A stretch of DNA of 27,067 nt from the NCBI GenBank assembly GCA_021295675.1, contig JAGWBY010000030.1, positions 7,876 to 34,942 on the forward strand, written 5' to 3'. Numbering within the stretch: the stretch's first letter is position 1; every line of letters starts with the position of its first letter. Positions 14,729 through 21,692 of this stretch are shown piece after piece. Source of the DNA: Candidatus Latescibacterota bacterium (GTDB lineage: Bacteria; Latescibacterota; UBA2968; UBA8231). Below the pieces are notes generated by a model. The model did not search any database. It was not told where the DNA came from and worked only from the letters and a program-made list of their open reading frames with translations. The position numbers and the translations under genes are program-made.

Positions 14729-15991
14729 TCAGTACGCCACCGCCACCGGCTCCGCGCTCAATCCCCCAGCGTCAACAGCCACCCTAAGCAACGCGCAATA
14801 GACGCCCGGTGGAACGCGCGCACCCTGCTCGTCCGTGCCATCCCAAGCGATCTCGTACTGGCCGGTAGTAGTCGCTCTTTGCTCGGCGAGTTGGCGCATC
14901 AGCCGGCCGCTCAAATCGTAGATGGCAACTTCCAGCGGGCCATCGTCGTCCAAGCGCACGACCTTGAAGGCAAAGACCGCATGGTCGTTGACGCCGTCGC
15001 CATTGGGCGTAAACGCCGGCGGGCGCACCTCCACGTCGAGCAGCAGTTCCCCACGCGTCGGGTCTCCCACCAATGTCGTCGTATTGCCAGCCACCGCGTC
15101 GAGCGCGTTGCCCGGATCCACCCGCTGCCAAGTGCCCTCGCCCCCAGCGCTGTGCTGTAAGGACGCGCGCAGCACAGCCCCCATGCCAAAGAGCGTGGTG
15201 CGAAAGTCAACGCGCACGACCTCAATGTCCGTATTGGGCCGAATCTCGGCAAAGGACAGGCGCAAGCTATCCGCGCCCGTGGGAATAACCTCGACGCCCT
15301 CCACCTCGAGCTCGTCTCCAGCCTGACCCGCGTATAGCCCGGCAAAACCGAGTGCCATATCCGCTGGCGCAACCAGCAGCAACTGATCAAAGCCAGGATC
15401 GCGGCGGTCGAATTGCGGCCGCACGTACAGAGAGAAGGGACGCTCCACGCCCAGCGAATCGACCCGAAACGGCGCAATCTCGCCCGTCAGCCCTTGGGCC
15501 ACTGGACTGGTAAAATTGAGGCGAATCGCGTGCAACGCGGCGCTGATGTCTGGATTCTCTGAAAGCATGGTCGCCCGCACCTTGAGGAACTCGCGCGGAC
15601 TAGGCGAGGTAATCGCACTGCCCGTTGGGTCCTCATAGGGCTGGCTCCAGCCGCTCCAGTCGTCTCCTTCGACCTCCTCGGCGACGATCGGCCCCTTAAA
15701 GATGTCCAACAGCGTCGGATTGTTGTATTCCTTCTCGGAAATCTCCGTGCCGTCCTTTTTGAAATAGTGCAGCACCTCGCCCAACTCATTGCCCGTGCGC
15801 GTCTGCACCAGCACGCTAGTGCCCGGCGGCGTATCCGCATCCCATTCTATCGACAACAGATTCCGCCGCCCGCCCAGCCGCACCAAGGCAGACTCAAGCC
15901 AGACCTCGGGCTGGAATCCCCGGCCGTAGAGCTGCACCGAAGCGGGAAATCCCCGGTGCCCACCAACGGCCACGATGATTTGCTCCCACAC
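14729..15991 (-). CDS. Exported discoidin-like/FlgD-domain protein B, C-terminal part
   Basis: This 420-codon frame continues the protein begun at 17331. It starts at GTG 15991, overlapping the TAG of the upstream frame by one base (TAGTG). It reads ASVQLYGRGFQPEVWLESAL, then Ig/beta-rich repeats (SEKEY, VARATMLSENPDISAALHAI region). It ends with a FlgD-like Ig domain: FTPNGDGVNDHAVFAFKVVR, VAIYDLSGRLMRQL, YEIAWDGTDEQGARVPPGVY. Such domains end many surface or secreted proteins of FCB-type bacteria and resemble type IX sorting-associated domains. It has no signal peptide, so separate translation would leave it in the cytoplasm. Paralog A's C-terminal part has the same architecture. Confidence 0.8.
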   Translation of the reverse strand: MWEQIIVAVGGHRGFPASVQLYGRGFQPEVWLESALVRLGGRRNLLSIEWDADTPPGTSVLVQTRTGNELGEVLHYFKKDGTEISEKEYNNPTLLDIFKGPIVAEEVEGDDWSGWSQPYEDPTGSAITSPSPREFLKVRATMLSENPDISAALHAIRLNFTSPVAQGLTGEIAPFRVDSLGVERPFSLYVRPQFDRRDPGFDQLLLVAPADMALGFAGLYAGQAGDELEVEGVEVIPTGADSLRLSFAEIRPNTDIEVVRVDFRTTLFGMGAVLRASLQHSAGGEGTWQRVDPGNALDAVAGNTTTLVGDPTRGELLLDVEVRPPAFTPNGDGVNDHAVFAFKVVRLDDDGPLEVAIYDLSGRLMRQLAEQRATTTGQYEIAWDGTDEQGARVPPGVYCALLRVAVDAGGLSAEPVAVAY

Positions 15992-17331
15992 TAGGCCAGT
16001 TCAAAGTCGTGGCCCTCATACTCCTTGCGCGTACTCGACTGCTGGCGATCGGCCACGGTCGTCCACTTGAGGCTACCGTCGGCGTTGAGCGCGCCGTCCG
16101 AGGCGTCGAGGCGGTAGGAGGGAAAGCTATAGCGGTCGCGGAGCGCTTGGCCGCCGTAGGCAATGCGGAAGGTGTCGATCCAGTACGTCGAACCGAGGTC
16201 AAAGCTCAGGTGGCCTTCGGGGCCGGGAATGGTTTGGCGGTCGAAGGAAAAGATCAGATCCACGTAGGTCTGTACGTTGCCGTCGATGGTCCGCCCCACC
16301 GGCAGCCCCTGTGAGGCAAACACGTCGCCACCCCGAGCTAAGGCGGCAATCATCGCATCGTCGCCCTCGTGCCAAACTTCGAGTTCAGCCAGCCGAGGCC
16401 GCTCCCAGCGATAGTAGGAGACCCCGCCCTGCTGGTCGGCGGGTAGCTGCGCGTAGTCTGCCTCATCGACCTCGGTCAGCCGCCCGTCGCGCTGCAACTT
16501 GTGATAGACGACCGCGCCCCGCTCGGCCGCGGGCAATGCCTCGTACTCCTCCTCACTGACCTCAAAACCACGGTCGAAGTCTGACCCTCGCACCACCACC
16601 TGCACCAGCCGCACTCCAGTGCCAGCGAATTCTTGCTGCGGCACCGAGATCGCCGAAGTCGGCGGGGCGTTGATCGGCTGATCCGACAGTTCCTGCTCCT
16701 CGGCCTCTGCGCGCTCGCCGAGGGCAATTTCCAGCCGCCGCTCGGTCTTGTTCGGCTTCAACGTGCGCCACACCACATCGAACTCCGGCTCCTCCGAAGA
16801 GATGAACTTCTCCGGCACCTCGCCGTCGGAGATCAGCACGTCGTACTGCAAAAAGGGATCGCCTATACCTTCTTCGACGAATTTGAGCACGATGCGCTTG
16901 GCGATTACCAGCCGGCCTAAGTCGATTGTAAACCACCATTGCGAACCCAACTCCGCAGCATCTGCGACCGACTCAGGCTCCCAGTAGGTCGCCAAATCGC
17001 CGTCGAACACATTGAGCACGCCGGGCGCGTTAGAACCCGCTTCTATCGCATCCGCGAGCACGATTTCCTCGGCTGCCTTCTCCCGCGCGAGGTCTTCGGG
17101 CGGATGCAGGCGCAAGAAGTGGATGATGTCCTTGGTAGCGTCGGTATTGCGGCGCAGCTCAAATGGCGTCACCGTACCACTTTGGTCAATCGTCAGCGTC
17201 CCCACCGGAAACTCCCAAGCGCGCCAGTGCGCAGCGCGGTCGATGACGAGTTGGTCCGCGGTGAGCCGGTAGCCGCTCCCTTGGGCATGGACCGCAGCCA
17301 CCCACAGCAACACAACGGCGATATAGCGCAT
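15991..17331 (-). CDS. Exported discoidin-like/FlgD-domain protein B, N-terminal part with signal peptide
   Basis: It begins MRYIAVVLLWVAAVHAQGSG, a Sec signal peptide with a likely cut after VHA. AGGAGAGGA precedes the ATG by about 6 bases. Residues ~100-160 (NVFDGDLATYWEPES, QWWFTIDLGRLVIAKRIVLK) look like an F5/8 type C (discoidin) carbohydrate-binding domain. A second such domain near the end has TYVDLIF and GHLSFDLGSTYWIDTFRIAY. The frame ends GHDFELA-TAG, in mid-protein by comparison with paralog A. It probably binds glycans at the cell surface. It is preceded by a 142-base spacer with a large hairpin behind paralog A's gene. Confidence 0.8.
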   Translation of the reverse strand: MRYIAVVLLWVAAVHAQGSGYRLTADQLVIDRAAHWRAWEFPVGTLTIDQSGTVTPFELRRNTDATKDIIHFLRLHPPEDLAREKAAEEIVLADAIEAGSNAPGVLNVFDGDLATYWEPESVADAAELGSQWWFTIDLGRLVIAKRIVLKFVEEGIGDPFLQYDVLISDGEVPEKFISSEEPEFDVVWRTLKPNKTERRLEIALGERAEAEEQELSDQPINAPPTSAISVPQQEFAGTGVRLVQVVVRGSDFDRGFEVSEEEYEALPAAERGAVVYHKLQRDGRLTEVDEADYAQLPADQQGGVSYYRWERPRLAELEVWHEGDDAMIAALARGGDVFASQGLPVGRTIDGNVQTYVDLIFSFDRQTIPGPEGHLSFDLGSTYWIDTFRIAYGGQALRDRYSFPSYRLDASDGALNADGSLKWTTVADRQQSSTRKEYEGHDFELA

Positions 17332-17372
17332 AAGTCCTCTCCTCTTAGTACCTGACGTTACGCACGAGCCCT

Positions 17373-17473
17373 AGGTATGAGATGCTTCGCTGCGCTCAGC
17401 ATGACACTGGAAAGCGGAGTGCTAGCACCTGTCATGCTGAGCGCAGCGAAGCGGAGTCGAAGCATCCCATACC
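17373..17473. repeat. Large imperfect hairpin, REP-like, between the two FlgD-type genes
   Basis: Inner arms TTCGCTGCGCTCAGCATGACA (17385-17405) and its complement (17430-17450) match over 21 bases. Outer arms 17373-17388 and 17458-17473 match over 16 bases with one mismatch; a purine-rich bulge of about 10 bases lies in the right arm. The loop is ~24 bases. The element abuts the stop codon of protein A (17474). 'GTCATGCTGAGCG...' elements of this kind are dispersed intergenic repeats in many genomes; here it could stabilise the upstream mRNA end or cause termination. No U-run follows, so a simple terminator is not evident. Confidence 0.8.
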
Positions 17474-18718
17474 TCAGTCAATACGCCAGGCCTTGGTGCC
17501 GCCGTCAGTCTCTACCTCAAGCCGCAGCACGTACAATCCAGGCGCGAGCAAGACACCCGTTCCATCCCGACCGTCCCACTCGGCGGCAAACTGGCCGCTC
17601 TGCGCCGGGCCGCGAAAAACCTCGCCGATCCGCGTCCCCTGTAAATCGTAGAGCACCACCGCCACTTCGGCACTCCCGATCACATTCAACAAGTCGTATT
17701 CAATCCGCACCGCGTCGTTGATCTGATCCCCATTGGGCGTGAACGCGGCTGGCACGAGCCTGAGCGCGCCGACCACCTGCTCAGCGATATGGGTCAACCC
17801 CACGCTCAGCGTGTTGCCCTCAACCAGTTCGACCACTTCACCCGGCGTCACCACTTGGCGCACCTCCTGCGGCCGAGTGCTGTCGTACACGCGACCTGAA
17901 AACAGCGTCCCAAACTTGAAAACCTCGCAGCGGAAGACCACCTCTATCAACTCGCCATCGCGCGCTTGGTCTATCCGTGGAACGCCGACCGCAAAGCCGC
18001 GCTCATCGAGCCGCCGCACCGCAAAGGCAACCTCTTCGCCACTGTAGCGCACCGCATCAATGCCCTGCGCCTGAGTCGGCGTGTCAATCTCAATCGTATC
18101 AAAACCCAAGTCCTCGGCTTCTAAGCGCGGCAGTAGCATGTAGGTGAACTCGGTCGCCACACCGGTAGTCGCCAAGACGGGCGCAATCTCGGCCAACACC
18201 AAGGAAGCCATTGGCGGCCTAGACACGGCAAATTGCACGAAGTGCAACCGCCCACCTGCTTCTACCGTGGACCGGAAGTTGGCCCTGATCTGCACGAATT
18301 GCCGAGGTTGCGTCCCCTGCATGGGTGCGTTGCCCCGCGTCAAATCATAGGCTGCGCTCCAGCCCTCCCAATTTTCCGTATCGGGCGAGATTCCGGCCTG
18401 CTGGGCCTTCTCTAGCCGGTTGTACGACCGCAGCGTCAAAGGCCGCCCCCGCGTATCCAGCCGAGTCCGCTCGTCGCCGCGGAACGTGCTGCGCCAATAG
18501 GTGTTGGGATCGCTGTCGTCGCCAGCGCGCATACTTAGCTCGATTTGCGCGCTGGGATCGACTTGGCTGCCCCAGCTTAATTCGCCCAGCGCCGCCCGCC
18601 CACCCAAATCGAGGACATTGGACACGTAGCGCGCCGTTGGCGTGAAGCCCTTGCCATAAATCTCGAACTCGGCGATTTCCCAGATGCCTTGGGTGTTTTC
18701 GGGCGCTTCAAAGAGCAT
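17474..18718 (-). CDS. Exported FlgD-domain protein A, C-terminal part
   Basis: This 414-codon frame starts in mid-domain (MLFEAPENTQGIWEIAEFEI, then YGKGFTPTARYVSN). It contains beta-rich repeats (LTLRSYNRLEKAQQAGISP; VVFRCEVFKFGTLFSGRVYD) and ends with a FlgD-like Ig domain: VPAAFTPNGDQINDAVRIEY, VAVVLYDLQGTRIGEVF, FAAEWDGRDGTGVLLAPGLY. It aligns with protein B's C-terminal part through the YGKGF/YGRGF strand, the spacing pattern and the terminal domain. It lacks a signal peptide; homologous reading continues backwards in frame across AAGR into the preceding fragment, so it is the second half of one exported protein. Confidence 0.8.
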   Translation of the reverse strand: MLFEAPENTQGIWEIAEFEIYGKGFTPTARYVSNVLDLGGRAALGELSWGSQVDPSAQIELSMRAGDDSDPNTYWRSTFRGDERTRLDTRGRPLTLRSYNRLEKAQQAGISPDTENWEGWSAAYDLTRGNAPMQGTQPRQFVQIRANFRSTVEAGGRLHFVQFAVSRPPMASLVLAEIAPVLATTGVATEFTYMLLPRLEAEDLGFDTIEIDTPTQAQGIDAVRYSGEEVAFAVRRLDERGFAVGVPRIDQARDGELIEVVFRCEVFKFGTLFSGRVYDSTRPQEVRQVVTPGEVVELVEGNTLSVGLTHIAEQVVGALRLVPAAFTPNGDQINDAVRIEYDLLNVIGSAEVAVVLYDLQGTRIGEVFRGPAQSGQFAAEWDGRDGTGVLLAPGLYVLRLEVETDGGTKAWRID

Positions 18719-19350
18719 GCGGCCGGCGGCAGTTCCAGCTCGACCACCGAGGTCGTGTTTTCGGTAGCCTGATGCACGATATCGAAGTCGATGAAAGAGC
18801 CGCGCGTGCCCACAGTGTACTCGCGCGTGCCTTCCTTGAGCGGATTACCGTCGCTGATGCCGATGATAAAGCGTTGCAGAAAGCGCTCTTCCTCAAAGCG
18901 CTCGCGCGGATAGAACTTGACGCGCTCGACCGTGAAGTTGCCCCCAAACTCGAAGATCAGGCTTTTATTGCGCACGCCAATGCCCGAGGTCGTCCAATGC
19001 CCGTCGCCCAAGAAGACGGTCTCGAGCACAGCCTCGGTGTCGCCGCTTTGCTCCCAGCCCCGCCAGACCAGCGTCTGCACCCGGCCACCGCGCTCCTTGA
19101 GGCGCGGTGTCAGGTTCACCGACGGATCTAGTTGCTCCGGCTCAATAAAGTCCGCATCGATCTTCAGCGATTCGACTTGGCCGTGCTGCGCCGATTCCAC
19201 TCCCTCCCAATCGAGCTGGACAAACTCCACTCCCTCGGCCAACTCCGGTACCGGCAGCGACGAACCGCCGATCCGATAAATCGTCAGCGCGTCTGCACTG
19301 CTAGTCAGCCAAACGAGCGCCAGCACAAGTGGGATACAGGTCTTTAGCAT
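18577..19350 (-). CDS. Exported FlgD-domain protein A, N-terminal part with signal peptide
   Basis: It begins MLKTCIPLVLALVWLTSSADA, a Sec signal peptide with Ala-x-Ala cleavage. It continues with beta-rich sequence: VRNKSLIFEFGGNFTVERVK and FLQRFIIGISDGNPLKEGTR, plausibly a carbohydrate-binding-like fold. Sense ends at VVELELPPAA (about 18725); the last ~45 residues are an out-of-frame shadow of the next fragment. AGAGGGG lies about 7 bases before the ATG. The intact protein A would be about 625 residues, close to protein B (~865) but shorter by the second discoidin-like part. It is the gene immediately after the small toxin-antitoxin cassette. Confidence 0.8.
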   Translation of the reverse strand: MLKTCIPLVLALVWLTSSADALTIYRIGGSSLPVPELAEGVEFVQLDWEGVESAQHGQVESLKIDADFIEPEQLDPSVNLTPRLKERGGRVQTLVWRGWEQSGDTEAVLETVFLGDGHWTTSGIGVRNKSLIFEFGGNFTVERVKFYPRERFEEERFLQRFIIGISDGNPLKEGTREYTVGTRGSFIDFDIVHQATENTTSVVELELPPAACSLKRPKTPKASGKSPSSRFMARASRQRRATCPMSSIWVGGRRWAN

Positions 19351-19390
19351 AAGCGTGGCCCCTCTTTATGGCGATAGAAAGCACCCCGTT

Positions 19391-19663
19391 TTAATCGGAA
19401 CATTCATTTTCTGTCGGCAACATCTCATCCCCAAGGCGCGGTGGCTCATCGCCTGCCGTCGCCAGCAGATGGTCAAAAGCCTCCAGATCGGCACCGGCGG
19501 CCCGGTCTTGGAAGTAACGGGAGGTCCGCAAGGCCGCTAGCTTCTCCGCTACGGCCACGTTGATAAACTGGTCAAGCGTCGTGCCCTCGGCTGCCGCCAC
19601 TTTTTCGGCCTCGGATTTGAGCGAGGCGAGCAGATGGAGTGAATACGGATTCGTGGTAGCCAT
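19391..19663 (-). CDS. HicB/CopG-like antitoxin partner of the PIN toxin
   Basis: About 90 residues from the ATG at 19663: MATTNPYSLHLLASLKSEAE, then KVAAAEGTTLDQFINVAVAE, a ribbon-helix-helix-like core as found in antitoxins with 'SLRLPxSLxxxaexxAxxeGxSLNQFIxxAvAEKlaal'. It continues through LRTSRYFQDRAAGADLEAFD, whose R-x-x-x-Y-F/F-xx-RA is common in these antitoxins. The start is 6 bases after the toxin stop, with AAGGA just upstream; an in-frame ATG at 19687 overlaps the toxin gene. It should neutralise the PIN protein and repress the operon. Confidence 0.85.
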   Translation of the reverse strand: MATTNPYSLHLLASLKSEAEKVAAAEGTTLDQFINVAVAEKLAALRTSRYFQDRAAGADLEAFDHLLATAGDEPPRLGDEMLPTENECSD

Positions 19664-19668
19664 GATCT

Positions 19669-20094
19669 TCATCCTTTCTTCAGCCATCGTATAGCTTGTG
19701 CAGGTGTTAAAATCTGCACGTTAAACAGGGTAGAACTAGGTGAAAAATCCTGTGTATTAAACGTCACAATCGCCTCCGCACCACCACTGACTGCGGCGTC
19801 AAGTACCATTTCATCGTCGGGATCTCGCAGCAGTGGACGCCACAGAAAATAGGGTACTACTGGAGTAACTAGCAGGGCCAACGTATCGAGAAAAACGTTC
19901 ACATCCTGTACGCTCATCCCGGCGGCTTGGCGTTGCTCTGGACGCATCAGGACCGCTTCATACTCCAGCATCATAGGCACACTCGCGACAGCTTCAATCT
20001 GTCCCGTACGCAACGCACGCAAGAGCGCATTAGAAGAACCTGAACGGCTGCGAAGTGCTGCAACAATAACGTTGGTGTCAAAGGCTATTTTCAT
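19669..20094 (-). CDS. PIN-domain toxin (ribonuclease, COG1569-like)
   Basis: The 141-residue protein opens MKIAFDTNVIVAALRSRSGS with the first catalytic Asp (D6). It has acidic positions E44/E46 in MLEYEAVL, D94-E95 in RDPDDEMVLDAAVSGGAEAI and D116 in TFNTQDF, the acidic quartet of a Mg2+-dependent PIN RNase. Length is normal. Toxin precedes antitoxin, as often in this family. The ribosome binding site is weak. The pair lies between surface-protein genes A and the outer membrane gene, and follows an XRE regulator gene by 30 bases. Confidence 0.9.
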   Translation of the reverse strand: MKIAFDTNVIVAALRSRSGSSNALLRALRTGQIEAVASVPMMLEYEAVLMRPEQRQAAGMSVQDVNVFLDTLALLVTPVVPYFLWRPLLRDPDDEMVLDAAVSGGAEAIVTFNTQDFSPSSTLFNVQILTPAQAIRWLKKG

Positions 20095-20124
20095 TGGCTA
20101 TTTTCTGAGAGAATAATGCGTATC

Positions 20125-20403
20125 TCAATATCGAGATGTGAGAAACGTCATTAACCGCTCAACGCTGTAATGGTTAAAATTGCCCTTCTTTAGCCGAGAT
20201 ATTTCAGGTTGCTTCACCCCCAAAATCTCCGCGGCCTCTGCTTGGGTCAGCTTCCGATCTTCTATAATCTGGAACACTTTAAATCCAAGTGTCGCCCTGA
20301 GAAACAATTCCTCTGCGTCTGGCAAGCCGAGATCCTCAAACACATTACCCGAACTCTTTTCAATACCTCCAGTTCCACTACTGCCCCCCTCACAGACTCG
20401 CAA
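20125..20403 (-). CDS. XRE-family helix-turn-helix protein (HigA-type, short)
   Basis: The core SSGNVFEDLGLPDAEELFLR followed by LTQAEAAEILGVKQPEISRL (helix-turn-helix at residues ~51-75) and RLMTFLTSRY is the standard form of short XRE antitoxins encoded next to RelE/HigB toxins. No such toxin gene is upstream here; the outer-membrane gene ends within it. The start is uncertain: no ATG is in frame, so I give the TTG at 20403, but an internal start near GGIEKSSG is also possible. It may regulate the PIN toxin operon behind it or be an orphan. Confidence 0.8.
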   Translation of the reverse strand: MRVCEGGSSGTGGIEKSSGNVFEDLGLPDAEELFLRATLGFKVFQIIEDRKLTQAEAAEILGVKQPEISRLKKGNFNHYSVERLMTFLTSRY

Positions 20404-21007
20404 ATATCGACAAAAACGCCAATCCCGCGACCCGCGTCTCGCGTTCCCGCCCGGTCACTTCCAACGAACGCCTATCAAAGCGCAACCCAAGCTGAGTCGT
20501 CAATTCGTAGCCTAGATACTCCCGCTGATTACTCAATTGCGCCGCCCACACCGTGCCGCGGAAATCGCCCGTCAGCACGTTTTCCGCCAAAGCCTTTTCG
20601 TCCTGCAACAACTCGAAGAACAGCCGCTGCTCAAACCCCAGTTCAAGCTCTGAATCCCGCATCACGGGAAAGCGGATCAACAGCGACCCAATCCCATCCC
20701 AAGAGCGGCGGCGACGCTCGGCCAAGGAAAAGGGAGATTGACTGAGGAATTCGCTTTTGAAGCGAGGCAAAATCGCCACCGCACCCCACGCAAAGACGCC
20801 ATCGATCTTGTCGATCAACCCCACAAAACCGGAAGTCTCGCGACCATTGCGCCCCAACGGCCCTAGCGAACTAAGTGGCGCATCGCGCTGATGCCACCAG
20901 TCCCATTTGAAGCGATGCTTAGTCTTCCAGTGCCGCAGACTAGCGTACTGCCATTCGGCGTAGAACGTATTGATCCAAGTGTCCTCGGCCGCCAGCAGAT
21001 CAGGCAC
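20390..21007 (-). CDS. Outer-membrane beta-barrel-type protein A, C-terminal part
   Basis: The frame reads VPDLLAAEDTWINTFYAEWQ and many alternating amphipathic strands (LRHWKTKHRFKWDWW, FAWGAVAILPRFKSEFL, LGSLLIRFPVMRDSELEL) to the end LAFLSIFASL. The partial protein at the window end aligns residue by residue (ILAAQDTWINTAYAQFDYQG; LPRCKSEFLRQTPF). C-terminal strands ending in an aromatic/hydrophobic residue are usual for barrels. It begins in mid-protein; the GTG at 21007 is only where an ORF caller would start. Homologous reading extends back in frame to about 21044. Confidence 0.75.
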   Translation of the reverse strand: MPDLLAAEDTWINTFYAEWQYASLRHWKTKHRFKWDWWHQRDAPLSSLGPLGRNGRETSGFVGLIDKIDGVFAWGAVAILPRFKSEFLSQSPFSLAERRRRSWDGIGSLLIRFPVMRDSELELGFEQRLFFELLQDEKALAENVLTGDFRGTVWAAQLSNQREYLGYELTTQLGLRFDRRSLEVTGRERETRVAGLAFLSIFASL

Positions 21008-21692
21008 GGCGATGTGCTGCCCGCTCGTCTGCCCAGCGGCCCCGAATTCGAGCGTCGGCAGTGTCCGCAGCCTTCTTCAGCATGTCGAAAACCCGCACCC
21101 GACCGCGACCGGGCCAATCGCGTTCAAAAGTAAATAGACCGTAAGCAGTGTGATTTTTGCGGTCAACCTGCCGCATATCCTGACGCAGATAGCCGGCGGA
21201 GAGGCGGATTTCGGGGTTGACCTCCACGCTGGCGTAGGCGTTGTAGCCCCAGTGGTCCTTCTTATAGGGATAGTCGGGCAAATCGTCGTTTTCAAAGCGC
21301 TCGGCCCAACCGTTGTTGTTTAAGTCAATGCCAAACAGAAACTCCGGTCGGTCCGAATGGTGGCGCAGAAAAGGCTCTTCGTAGTCGGGGAAGAAATTCT
21401 CCCGGTCGCCGTTGCTGTTCTGATTGAAGTCGGAGATGAAGTCGCCGTTTTCGTCGTACCCAGGGAAAACCGCTGGATCGGGCACGCCGTCCGAGCGCAC
21501 CTGAAAGCCGCCCAGCGCAGTCGATTGCGGCGGCACCAACCCGCCCTGGAAAAATCGCTTCTGGTCGGGGTGGCGATCCTGATCGTCGTTGTCCTCGACG
21601 AAATCGTAGAGCTTGTCAGTGGCTTCGGGCGAGTAGTCAACTAAGCCGCGGCTATCGACCGGCTTGAAGCTGGTCGCGTAGGCGTCGTCCAT
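21000..21692 (-). CDS. Outer-membrane protein A, middle part (Asp/Asn-rich, possible calcium-binding loops)
   Basis: This frame (FGMDDAYATSFKPVDSRGL from about 21715) contains many Asp/Asn-rich loops: FVEDNDDQDRHPDQKRFF, DENGDFISDFNQNSNGDREN, GIDLNNNGWAERFENDD. These look like calcium-coordinating loops of the D-x-[DN]-x-[DN]-G type. LPDYPYKKDHWGYNAYASVE and FDMLKKAADT align with the partial paralog at the window end. The last ~20 residues (after DARIRG) are an out-of-frame tail. The frame joins the N-terminal part by dropping one base near 21715. Confidence 0.75.
   Translation of the reverse strand: MDDAYATSFKPVDSRGLVDYSPEATDKLYDFVEDNDDQDRHPDQKRFFQGGLVPPQSTALGGFQVRSDGVPDPAVFPGYDENGDFISDFNQNSNGDRENFFPDYEEPFLRHHSDRPEFLFGIDLNNNGWAERFENDDLPDYPYKKDHWGYNAYASVEVNPEIRLSAGYLRQDMRQVDRKNHTAYGLFTFERDWPGRGRVRVFDMLKKAADTADARIRGRWADERAAHRRA

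Noticed and set aside
15985..15996. Programmed -1 frameshift site at the protein B break
   Set aside because: No slippery heptamer of the X-XXY-YYZ form is present; TAGTG suits re-initiation better, and missing bases are also possible. Kept only as a question in the findings.
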